This document shows, one piece after another, positions 1 through 6,462 of a stretch of 9,235 bases of DNA (position 1 is its first letter; every line of letters begins with the position of its first letter). Origin of the DNA: Bacteroides sp. (GTDB lineage: Bacteria; Bacteroidota; Bacteroidia; Bacteroidales; Bacteroidaceae); the NCBI GenBank assembly GCA_019417975.1, contig DYCT01000061.1, forward strand, positions 1-9,235, read 5' to 3'. The notes under the pieces were generated by a model that was not told where the DNA came from, searched no databases, and worked only from the letters and a program-made list of their open reading frames with translations. A program made the position numbers and the translations under genes.

Positions 1-33
1 GGTGTAGACCAAGTGGAGGAAGAAGATTATTAA
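1..33 (+). CDS. 3' end of an unidentified upstream gene
   Basis: The first 33 bases read in frame 1 as GVDQVEEEDY followed by TAA. The acidic tail is plausible for a protein C-terminus, and the 30-nt gap to porX fits an operon. Ten residues are too few to name a family, so the product is unknown. It is also possible that this is non-coding sequence with a chance open frame. Confidence 0.4.
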   Translation, partial: GVDQVEEEDY

Positions 34-63
34 AATGAATCATTTATATCATATATTTATCCC

Positions 64-1617
64 ATGAAAAAAGACCATTTACTTTGGGTAGACGATGAGA
101 TTGACATGCTCAGGCCGCACATTCTGTTCTTACAGAACAAAGGATATGAAGTAAGTACGGTAACCAATGGGCAGGACGCACTCGACTTATGCCATGAGCA
201 AGACTTCGACCTTATCTTTCTTGATGAAAACATGCCCGGCATCAGTGGATTGGAAACCTTGGCGCGTATCAAGGAGTTCAGCCCCAATGTGCCCATTGTC
301 ATGATTACCAAAAGTGAAGAGGAAAACATCATGGATATGGCCATCGGTTCTAAGATAGCCGATTACCTTATCAAACCGGTAAACCCGAACCAAATATTGC
401 TGACGCTGAAAAAGAACCTCCATAAGAAAGATATCATTACCGAGGTAGCCAATACCGGATACCAGCAAAATTTCAATAAAATAGGTATGCAAATCAACGA
501 CTCGCTAACCGATACCGATTGGATGGAAGTATACAAACGACTGGTGTTTTGGGAACTGGAATTGGAAGGGACCGACAGCAACATGGCAGAAATGCTACAA
601 ATGCAAAAGTCGGAAGCCAACAATGCCTTTACCAAGTTTATCAAGAAAAACTACATGAACTGGATGGTGCAGAGCGATGAAAGGCCGATGATGAGTCCGG
701 ACATTTTCAAACGCAAGATATTCCCGGTATTAGACTCTGGAGAAAAAGTCTTTCTCATCGTTATTGATAACTTCCGATACGACCAGTGGCGCCTCATCAG
801 CAATGAGTTTGCCCACCTTTTTACACTTGATGAAGAACTGTATTACGGCATTCTGCCCACTGCCACACAATATGCCCGAAACGCAATCTTCTCCGGGCTG
901 ATGCCCAACAAAATAGAAGAGATGTTTCCAGAACTTTGGGTCGATGAAGATGAAGAAGAAGGTAAAAACCTAAACGAAGCTCCACTCATTCAAACACAGA
1001 TTGAGCGTTATCGCCGAAAAGATACATTCTCATACCACAAAATCAATGATTCTGCAGCTGGAGAACATCTGGTAAGCCAGTTCAGCCAACTGAAACAATA
1101 CGACCTCAATGTTGTGGTCATCAATTTCATTGACATGATGTCGCATGCACGCACCGAATCAAAAATGATTCGAGAACTGGCATCGACCGATGCAGCTTAT
1201 CGCTCCATCACGCTATCTTGGTTTCGCCATTCACCCATCAACGAACTGTTCAAACTATTGGCAGAAAGCGACTATCGCATTGTGGTAACGACAGACCATG
1301 GTAGTATTCGTGTGAATAACCCTATCAAAGTGGTAGGCGACCGCAACACCAATACCAACCTGCGCTATAAGTTAGGAAAGAACCTCAACTACAATGTAAA
1401 ACAAGTATTTGAGATTAAGACACCGGGCAAAGCACATCTGCCCAGTCCTAACTTAAGCACCAGCTATATCTTTGCTACCGGTGACGACTTTTTCGCCTAC
1501 CCCAACAATTACAATTATTACGCATCTTACTATAAGGACACATTCCAACATGGTGGTATCTCCATGGAAGAAATGATTATCCCTATCATTACGATGCAAA
1601 GCAAACAAAAACGATAA
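64..1617 (+). CDS. porX: PorX-type response regulator with PglZ phosphatase domain
   Basis: This 517-residue protein has an N-terminal CheY-like receiver (about 1-120) with all key residues: acidic pocket Asp10/Asp11, phospho-acceptor Asp54, Thr82 and Lys104 followed by Pro. A helical linker leads to a PglZ-type domain of the alkaline phosphatase superfamily (about 220-517). That domain shows a complete apparent metal set: Asp235, the likely nucleophile Thr in PTATQY (266-268), Asp357, His361, Asp411, His412 and His496. In Porphyromonas gingivalis PorX is the response regulator paired with PorY that controls the type IX secretion system, and the PglZ domain is a zinc-dependent phosphodiesterase acting on oligonucleotides. 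No kinase or secretion gene is visible here, so the output in this organism is unknown. It is a full-length cytoplasmic protein and probably cotranscribed with tsaE 17 nt downstream. Confidence 0.93.
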   Translation: MKKDHLLWVDDEIDMLRPHILFLQNKGYEVSTVTNGQDALDLCHEQDFDLIFLDENMPGISGLETLARIKEFSPNVPIVMITKSEEENIMDMAIGSKIADYLIKPVNPNQILLTLKKNLHKKDIITEVANTGYQQNFNKIGMQINDSLTDTDWMEVYKRLVFWELELEGTDSNMAEMLQMQKSEANNAFTKFIKKNYMNWMVQSDERPMMSPDIFKRKIFPVLDSGEKVFLIVIDNFRYDQWRLISNEFAHLFTLDEELYYGILPTATQYARNAIFSGLMPNKIEEMFPELWVDEDEEEGKNLNEAPLIQTQIERYRRKDTFSYHKINDSAAGEHLVSQFSQLKQYDLNVVVINFIDMMSHARTESKMIRELASTDAAYRSITLSWFRHSPINELFKLLAESDYRIVVTTDHGSIRVNNPIKVVGDRNTNTNLRYKLGKNLNYNVKQVFEIKTPGKAHLPSPNLSTSYIFATGDDFFAYPNNYNYYASYYKDTFQHGGISMEEMIIPIITMQSKQKR

Positions 1618-1634
1618 CCCTAAAAAACAATTTC

Positions 1635-2048
1635 ATGGAAATAAAAATAACATCATTAGACCAAATCCACGAGGCTGCCAAACAATTTATTGCAGCTATG
1701 GAAGATAACACTGTCTTTGCTTTCTACGGAAAAATGGGTGCTGGGAAAACAACCTTTATCAAAGCTGTATGTGAAGAATTGGGAGTGAGCGATGTTATCA
1801 ATTCACCCACTTTTGCCATCGTCAACGAATATCGTTCCGATGATAGCAGTGAACTGATTTACCACTTCGATTTCTATCGTATTAATAAGGTAGAAGAAGC
1901 ATTCGATTTCGGTTACGAGGATTATTTTTACAGTGGCGCCCTTTGCTTCATCGAATGGCCGGAGCTAATAGAAGAACTGCTTCCTATGGATGCCGTAAAG
2001 GTTTGTATAGAAGAACAAGCAGACGGTAGCCGCACCATTACCCTCTAA
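1635..2048 (+). CDS. tsaE: tRNA t6A37 biosynthesis ATPase TsaE
   Basis: This 137-residue P-loop protein has the normal length for TsaE. It has a Walker A motif GKMGAGKTT (residues 32-40, Lys38/Thr39), the family signature NSPTFAIVNEY (56-66), the DFYR segment (79-82) and IEWPE (106-110), whose Glu107 sits where the family's catalytic acidic residue lies. TsaE is the ATPase that works with TsaB and TsaD in the cytoplasm to attach threonylcarbamoyl to A37 of ANN-decoding tRNAs. The ATG is 17 nt after the porX stop, in an A-rich leader without a clear Shine-Dalgarno site, which is usual for Bacteroidetes. Nothing suggests truncation. TsaB and TsaD are not in the window. Confidence 0.95.
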   Translation: MEIKITSLDQIHEAAKQFIAAMEDNTVFAFYGKMGAGKTTFIKAVCEELGVSDVINSPTFAIVNEYRSDDSSELIYHFDFYRINKVEEAFDFGYEDYFYSGALCFIEWPELIEELLPMDAVKVCIEEQADGSRTITL

Positions 2049-2061
2049 AAGCGTTTGAAGC

Positions 2062-2289
2062 ATGTTTCCACATTACTTCATCGTCTCTCTATTTGCCTTT
2101 ACCGGCTGCTTGTCGGTATTGGCTTCTGTATGCAACTGGGAATGGTTCTTTCATTCCCAAAATGCACAATGGATTCTGCGCTATCTGGGAGCCAAATGGA
2201 CACGTGTATTCTACGGCATTGTAGGAATAGGGCTGTTGGGAACGGCTTTATGGTTGCTGAAAACTACAGGATTCGGAGCGACACCTTAA
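2062..2289 (+). CDS. Small two-helix membrane protein, Imm17-like
   Basis: This 75-residue protein has two predicted membrane helices (about 5-23 and 48-66) joined by a short loop with NWEWFF (25-30) and RYLGAKWTRVFYGIVG (40-55). That pattern, two helices around an aromatic 'NWxWFF' and a 'G..x.R.FY.I.G' motif, resembles the small family annotated as immunity protein 17; the match is from memory and not from a search. It starts 13 nt after tsaE, so it is likely the last gene of the porX-tsaE unit, and it ends 6 nt from the convergent rsgA stop. No toxin gene is nearby, so a true immunity role is doubtful. An overlapping plus-strand frame starting at 2055 has no recognisable family features and was not preferred. 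Confidence 0.72.
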   Translation: MFPHYFIVSLFAFTGCLSVLASVCNWEWFFHSQNAQWILRYLGAKWTRVFYGIVGIGLLGTALWLLKTTGFGATP

Positions 2290-2295
2290 GTTCTA

Positions 2296-3240
2296 TCAAT
2301 ATCCACTCCGATACTTTCCTTCTTCTTTATCTTCCAGCATGTTTAGATAAGAAGAATAGCGCGATTCGCTAATAAAATGTTCTTCTACGGCCTTACGCAC
2401 TGCACAGCCCGGCTCATGCGTATGCGTACAATTCCCATAACGGCAATCTTTAGCATACCGAAATATTTCCTTGAAATAGTGGCCTACTTCCTCTTCTTCC
2501 ATATCGAAAGTGCCAAAGCCTTTTATCCCCGGAGTGTCTATCAAATATCCACCGTCTTCCACAGGGAACATTTCGCTAAAAGTAGTAGTATGCATACCCT
2601 TGTTGTGATAGGTTGATATTTCACCGGTCTTCAGTTTATACTCAGGAAGGATAGCATTAATCAGTGTCGATTTACCTACTCCCGAATGTCCGGAGAAGAG
2701 ACTCACTTGTCCACGCAACAAAGCACGTACTTCATCCAATCCATCACCGGTACGAGCCGATACTTTCAAACAAGGGTAACCAATGGTGGTATACAGATTT
2801 ATCAGGCCGTCAAGATAACTTAACTCCTCTTTGCTATATGCATCTATTTTATTGAATACCAATTTCACCGGCACCCGATAGGCCTCGGCCGAAGCAAGAA
2901 AGCGATCAATAAAGACTGTTGATGTCTCCGGATAATTGACAGTGACGACCAACATACATTGATCAAGATTGGCAGCCAAGATATGCGACTGTTTGGACAA
3001 GTTCGAAGCCCTGCGAATGATGTAATTCTTCCGGTTCTCTATCTCTGTAATGAAAGCCGTCCCTTCGTTGTTGACAACAATCTGCACATAATCGCCTACA
3101 GCAATAGGATTGGTGCTCCGGATTCCTTTCAAACGAAAATTCCCTTTGATTTTACATTCTACATCTTTCCCCTCATCGGTTTTGACAAGATACCAGCTTC
3201 CTGTATTTTTAATAACAAGTCCGCGCATATTTCCTTTCAT
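2296..3240 (-). CDS. rsgA: Ribosome small subunit-dependent GTPase RsgA
   Basis: This 314-residue protein is a circularly permuted GTPase that helps late 30S subunit maturation. An N-terminal OB-fold (about 5-75) is followed by G4 NKID (130-133), G5 SA (161-162), G1 GHSGVGKST (184-192), G2 threonines in GMHTTT (215-220) and G3 DTPG (235-238). This G4-G5-G1-G2-G3 order is diagnostic. A C-terminal zinc knuckle is complete: Cys266, Cys271, His273, Cys279. The ATG at 3240 gives MKGNMRGLVIK; the second ATG at 3228 gives MRGLVIK, which looks more like the usual Bacteroides N-terminus, so the true start could be 3228. The first ATG directly follows the U-tract of the frr terminator, so expression may depend on readthrough. 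It converges with the Imm17-like gene. Confidence 0.96.
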   Translation of the reverse strand: MKGNMRGLVIKNTGSWYLVKTDEGKDVECKIKGNFRLKGIRSTNPIAVGDYVQIVVNNEGTAFITEIENRKNYIIRRASNLSKQSHILAANLDQCMLVVTVNYPETSTVFIDRFLASAEAYRVPVKLVFNKIDAYSKEELSYLDGLINLYTTIGYPCLKVSARTGDGLDEVRALLRGQVSLFSGHSGVGKSTLINAILPEYKLKTGEISTYHNKGMHTTTFSEMFPVEDGGYLIDTPGIKGFGTFDMEEEEVGHYFKEIFRYAKDCRYGNCTHTHEPGCAVRKAVEEHFISESRYSSYLNMLEDKEEGKYRSGY

Positions 3241-3282
3241 AAAAAAACGAGGGTATGCCTAAGAGGTTCAGGCGCACCCTCG
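3241..3282 (-). terminator. Intrinsic terminator after frr, abutting rsgA
   Basis: Read on the minus strand, a hairpin at 3282-3248 pairs CGAGGGTGCGCCT with AGGCATACCCTCG: 13 positions with one G-U wobble and one C-A mismatch, and a 9-nt loop. Seven T residues follow (3247-3241) and then the rsgA ATG. This is a textbook rho-independent terminator for frr, 20 nt past its stop. Because it sits immediately before rsgA it could also act as an attenuator. Confidence 0.85.
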
Positions 3283-3301
3283 AAAAAATAACAGTTCAAT
3301 A

Positions 3302-3862
3302 TTATACAGTCATGATTTCCTTGTCTTTTTCAGCAAGCATATCTTCTATTTTCTTGATATATTTATCATGAATCTTTTGCAACTTAGCTTCTGCATCTTT
3401 TTCGCTATCCTCAGGCAGACCATCTTTCAAGCCTTTCTTCAAGGCATCAATACCATCACGGCGAGCATTGCGCACACTGATTTTAGCAGTTTCACCTTCG
3501 CCCTTGCATTGCTTAGCCAACTGGCGACGACGCTCTTCTGTCAAAGGAGGAATTCCAATACGGATAATTTCACCATTATTCTCTGGCATAATGCCTAACT
3601 CTGAGTCGATAATAGCTTTTTCAATCACACGAAACATGTTCTTATCCCAAGGTTTGATGGCAATACTGCGTGCATCGGGAGTTGTAACAGCTGCTACATT
3701 ATTAATAGGCACCATGCTTCCGTATGAATCAACACGGATACCATCGAGCAAACGAGTACTGGCTTTACCTGCACGAATATGCGCCAACGCTTCTTCCAGA
3801 TACATAAGAGCCATGCTCATCTTCTCTTCAGCATCATTAATGCAAACGTTAATATCAATCAT
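3302..3862 (-). CDS. frr: Ribosome recycling factor (RRF)
   Basis: This 186-residue protein is the standard RRF length. RRF works with EF-G to split the post-termination 70S complex. Recognisable conserved stretches are HIRAGKAST (27-35), ARSIAIKPWDK (64-74), IPPLTEERRRQLAK (104-117) and VRNARRD (129-135), followed by the long charged helix of the three-helix bundle to the C-terminus. Its own promoter lies in the 84-nt gap behind pyrH, and a strong terminator follows, so it can be expressed as a single-gene transcript. The pyrH-frr order is common in bacteria. The ATG at 3862 gives the expected N-terminus without extra residues. Confidence 0.97.
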   Translation of the reverse strand: MIDINVCINDAEEKMSMALMYLEEALAHIRAGKASTRLLDGIRVDSYGSMVPINNVAAVTTPDARSIAIKPWDKNMFRVIEKAIIDSELGIMPENNGEIIRIGIPPLTEERRRQLAKQCKGEGETAKISVRNARRDGIDALKKGLKDGLPEDSEKDAEAKLQKIHDKYIKKIEDMLAEKDKEIMTV

Positions 3863-3904
3863 AACATTCGGTATTTATAGTTCTTTTTTCTGATTTATTG
3901 AAAA

Positions 3905-3936
3905 CAAAAGTAACGTTTTCCTGCAAAATCTGCAAA
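3905..3936 (-). promoter_or_regulatory. Bacteroidetes-type promoter for frr
   Basis: On the minus strand, TTTG (3936-3933), a 20-nt spacer and TACTTTTG (3912-3905) fit the sigma-ABfr consensus TTTG / TAnnTTTG exactly. Transcription would start near 3898, giving a leader of about 35 nt before the frr ATG. Confidence 0.75.
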
Positions 3937-3946
3937 CATTGTTCTA

Positions 3947-4657
3947 TCAATTGTGAACTAATGTACCGATTTCTGCTCCGTTAATTACTTTTTCCAAGTT
4001 GCCTACGGTATCCATATCAAACACAACAATCGGCAAATTGTTTTCCTTGCACATACAGGTCGCAGTCAAGTCCATCACCTTAAGATTGCGTTTCAACACT
4101 TCATCGTAAGTAATATCTTTGAACTTGGTAGCAGTCGGGTCTTTCTCTGGATCGGCTGTATAAATGCCATCCACACGAGTTCCTTTCAACATCACATCAG
4201 CTTCTATTTCAATACCACGAAGTGAGGAACCGGTATCGGTTGTAAAGAAAGGATTGCCTGTACCGGCCGACATGATGACGACCTCACCATTTTCCATGCT
4301 TTCGATAGCTTTCCACTTGCTATAAAGCTCACCGATAGGTTCCATGCGCACAGCTGTTAACACTCTCGACTTTACACCAGCTGAGCCTAATGCCGAACTA
4401 AGCGCAAGGCTGTTGATTACAGTGGCCAACATACCCATTTGGTCACCTTTCACTCGGTCGAATCCTTTCGATGCACCGCTCAGGCCACGGAAAATATTTC
4501 CGCCACCAATCACGATACCGATTTGTACACCCGCCTCATGTATTTTCTTTATCTGTTGCGCATATTCGCCCAAACGTTTTTCATCTATTCCATATTGTTT
4601 CTCACCCATCAAGCTTTCACCGCTCAATTTCAAAAGAATTCGTTTATAAACTGTCAT
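3947..4657 (-). CDS. pyrH: UMP kinase
   Basis: This 236-residue member of the amino-acid-kinase fold phosphorylates UMP to UDP in de novo pyrimidine synthesis in the cytoplasm. It has KLSGESL (10-16) for phosphate binding, the glycine loop VIGGGNIFRG (49-58), DQMGM (72-76), the UMP-binding segment GTGNPFFTTDT (132-142), and TRVDGIYTADP (160-170) for ATP/base contacts. It is full length and has no unusual features. A promoter lies just upstream with a short leader, so it is probably transcribed apart from the hmu genes behind it. There is an 84-nt gap to frr. Confidence 0.97.
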   Translation of the reverse strand: MTVYKRILLKLSGESLMGEKQYGIDEKRLGEYAQQIKKIHEAGVQIGIVIGGGNIFRGLSGASKGFDRVKGDQMGMLATVINSLALSSALGSAGVKSRVLTAVRMEPIGELYSKWKAIESMENGEVVIMSAGTGNPFFTTDTGSSLRGIEIEADVMLKGTRVDGIYTADPEKDPTATKFKDITYDEVLKRNLKVMDLTATCMCKENNLPIVVFDMDTVGNLEKVINGAEIGTLVHN

Positions 4658-4684
4658 TGCTGTAAGGTATTAATTCTATACGCA

Positions 4685-4716
4685 CAAAGATAAACCAAAT
4701 TCTGAATATATAGAAA
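4685..4716 (-). promoter_or_regulatory. Bacteroidetes-type promoter for pyrH
   Basis: On the minus strand, TATCTTTG (4692-4685) matches the -7 consensus TAnnTTTG exactly. A -33 element TTTC (4716-4713), one base off TTTG, lies 20 nt upstream, the same spacing as in the frr promoter. The predicted start is near 4678, giving about a 20-nt leader. Confidence 0.62.
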
Positions 4717-4738
4717 TAAGGTGAGGTAAGATTTAGCG

Positions 4739-4775
4739 TTCTGTCAACAGCTTTAGGACAACTTATCAGACAGAA
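4739..4775 (-). terminator. Weak hairpin after the hmu genes
   Basis: TTCTGTC and GACAGAA (7 bp) enclose a 23-nt loop that can form a small inner stem. It lies 45 nt past the last hmu stop. No U-tract follows, so it is at most a weak or factor-dependent 3' end. It is listed because the 162-nt gap has no better terminator. Confidence 0.25.
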
Positions 4776-4819
4776 GCTTATAAATACCAAAAATCTCCGC
4801 AAAATCAAGGAAGCCTTTA

Positions 4820-5146
4820 CTATTCGGGCACATAAATAATCTCTCCATTTTCCAATTCATAAGCAATGCCCACTTTCTTACCTCGTTTTCCACTTTGAGA
4901 ATCCTGATTTTCGGAAGGCGTATAACGATTGATTTTCTCTCCTTCCTTGGTAATGATTTCCATATTTTCTTTGCCCGGATTTTTCACCATCGTAAAATCT
5001 TCTTTACTAAACATTTCGGTCATATTATAACGGCTAACTAAAGCAACCATCAAAGCGACAGCAAAAACCATTGCTACATCGAAAAGATTGCTTACTACGC
5101 TCATCGGGTCGTTATCGTCTTCTCTTCTTAACAAATTACGCTTCAT
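4820..5146 (-). CDS. hmuV: DUF2149 protein, ExbD-like partner (HmuV)
   Basis: This 108-residue protein has a short charged N-terminus, one membrane helix (about 16-38) and a small hydrophilic domain of about 70 residues, presumably periplasmic. DPMSVVSNLFDVAMVFAVAL (13-32) and the closing VGIAYELENGEIIYVPE are typical of DUF2149. Asp23 sits at the start of the helix, where ExbD/TolR carry their proton-relay aspartate. I infer an ExbD-like role with the ExbB-like gene 1 nt upstream. The symbol rests on locus order matching hmuYRSTUV and not on a search. The linker (about 75-90) is rich in polar and charged residues and likely flexible. It is the last gene of the operon. Confidence 0.85.
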   Translation of the reverse strand: MKRNLLRREDDNDPMSVVSNLFDVAMVFAVALMVALVSRYNMTEMFSKEDFTMVKNPGKENMEIITKEGEKINRYTPSENQDSQSGKRGKKVGIAYELENGEIIYVPE

Positions 5147-5147
5147 A

Positions 5148-5744
5148 TTATTTGCTTTTCTCGTTTAACAATTCAGAAAGAAATTCCAAGTTGGTCATGT
5201 CTTGCAGATACCAACGTTGCTTTACTTGTTGAGTAATGAATCCGATAGCAGCAGCAAACAAACCAACCACAGTTGTAGCAAAAGCAACTTGCATATTGTA
5301 TGCCATCGAAGAAATATCGCCCGTGGAAAGACCGACCAAAGCAGGTCCCATCGGAATCAAGGTTCCCATCAATCCGAGCATAGGCCCCATTTTGCTTAAG
5401 GTTTTTGATATAGCAAGGTCTTTATCGGCTATTATTTCATATTCGGCCAATAGTCGCTGAACATGAGCCGGGCTATCCTTCACGTTCAGTATCTGACGAA
5501 TATAACTGAGAACCCAAGCATTGGATTTTGTAGGAAGCTTATTGCTTAGCTGACTGAGGGTGTCGGGCGTAAGTTCGTTCATTGCTTGATGAAGTATTGC
5601 TTGTGTTTTGCGAATTCCCATATATTGTCCAAAGAAACTTCCGATAAGCAGAAGCGAACGGATGAAAAGAATAATCAACAAAACGATGACCGGCACCAAT
5701 AGTCCGGTTGAAATCCAATAAAGTATATCTGAGATGTAGTTCAT
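5148..5744 (-). CDS. hmuU: MotA/TolQ/ExbB-family proton channel (HmuU)
   Basis: This 198-residue inner-membrane protein has three helices (about 14-38, 118-140, 151-172). A cytoplasmic loop separates the first two, as in ExbB/TolQ. The family signature is clear: KMGPMLGLMGTLIPMGPAL (118-136) and AFATTVVGLFAAAIGF (154-169), with Thr157/Thr158 at the position of the pore threonine. Family members form rings around a dimer of ExbD/TolR-type helices and turn proton flow into work on a periplasmic or outer-membrane partner. Here the evident partners are the DUF2149 protein downstream and the CobN-like protein upstream. It could instead energise the TonB-dependent receptor expected outside the window. 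Confidence 0.93.
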   Translation of the reverse strand: MNYISDILYWISTGLLVPVIVLLIILFIRSLLLIGSFFGQYMGIRKTQAILHQAMNELTPDTLSQLSNKLPTKSNAWVLSYIRQILNVKDSPAHVQRLLAEYEIIADKDLAISKTLSKMGPMLGLMGTLIPMGPALVGLSTGDISSMAYNMQVAFATTVVGLFAAAIGFITQQVKQRWYLQDMTNLEFLSELLNEKSK

Positions 5745-5766
5745 AATGGTTTAAAAATTTAATAGA

Positions 5767-6456
5767 TTAGTTTTTCAGTTTTTTCATTTTATATTTTCTT
5801 ATCAACATACCGGCTAGCCCTCCTATAACAACTAAGCATAGCAATCCTAAAAAAGCATTCCATTCCACTTCGCTTGTCCCTTTCATAGCAGTCCTTCCAT
5901 TTACTGTAGCCACAATTCCTAAAATAGCGGTAAAGGCATTGGTCAGAAAAAGCAATTCAAGACGGAGCTCTTTCTCAGGAAGCAAATAGCGTAGAAAGAT
6001 TGTACCGACCGGAATAAGAACAAGTACACAGGTAGCCATTCCCCATGCGATGTTAGAGAAAGATATTCCGGGGAAACAAAAAATAAGGGTTACCAAGCCA
6101 CTGAACAGAACCGGAAATATAAGAAATCCGGGGAACAGGCGAAGAGCCCGATAAGTCCATAGAGTACGACGTTTCACTGTTCCACCAGCCATCATGTGTA
6201 CAGCAAGCATACAGAAAGATAATTGAATACAAACCTCAATGCTCAACAGCACAGAAGTATCAAGCATAAGGGTAGGATTTGACAACCAATCGGCAATCTG
6301 TGTTTTAGACTGTTCGATGGCATAAGGCCATACCAATCCAATAAATAAGAAACAGATGACAGAAACAGTGGCTACTGCCCAACGCTTGTTGTAAGTCTGC
6401 TTCAACATAAAGTTGAAACAGACTAATAAGATTAATGCTAAAACAACTGTTTGCAT
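5767..6456 (-). CDS. hmuT: Seven-helix membrane protein of the hmu locus (HmuT)
   Basis: This 229-residue protein is very hydrophobic, with about seven predicted helices (2-18, 25-47, 66-90, 107-129, 134-157, 166-186, 200-220) and a basic C-terminal tail RKYKMKKLKN that is probably cytoplasmic. I do not recognise an enzymatic or transporter family. His87 near MLAVHMMAGG (83-92) within helix 3, and several Cys residues within helices, are visible but not shown to bind anything. The gene sits 6 nt after the CobN-like gene and 22 nt before the ExbB-like gene, which matches hmuT by position. It could be a membrane scaffold, a permease for porphyrin or iron, or a channel subunit. The function is unassigned; the symbol is by locus order only. 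Confidence 0.78.
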   Translation of the reverse strand: MQTVVLALILLVCFNFMLKQTYNKRWAVATVSVICFLFIGLVWPYAIEQSKTQIADWLSNPTLMLDTSVLLSIEVCIQLSFCMLAVHMMAGGTVKRRTLWTYRALRLFPGFLIFPVLFSGLVTLIFCFPGISFSNIAWGMATCVLVLIPVGTIFLRYLLPEKELRLELLFLTNAFTAILGIVATVNGRTAMKGTSEVEWNAFLGLLCLVVIGGLAGMLIRKYKMKKLKN

Positions 6457-6462
6457 ACCTTT

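Noticed and set aside
34..63. Possible promoter before porX
   Set aside because: TATATTTA near 50-57 is one base off the -7 consensus, but no TTTG-like element lies about 20 nt upstream, and the short gap suits an operon.
57..644. Minus-strand frames opposite the PorX receiver domain
   Set aside because: The receiver domain motifs are complete on the plus strand, and the antisense frames overlap one another with no recognisable domain.
2273..2311. TCGGAG/CTCCGA inverted repeat between the convergent genes
   Set aside because: The stem is only 6 bp with a 27-nt or longer loop, no U-tract on either strand, and it lies within coding sequence, so it is not a credible bidirectional terminator.
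2055..2372. 105-codon plus-strand frame overlapping the small membrane protein and the rsgA end
   Set aside because: The frame from 2062 gives two clean membrane helices and family-like motifs; this one runs into rsgA and has no coherent features.
3468..3893. 141-codon plus-strand frame opposite frr
   Set aside because: frr is unmistakable on the other strand, and this frame has only the composition of a reverse complement.
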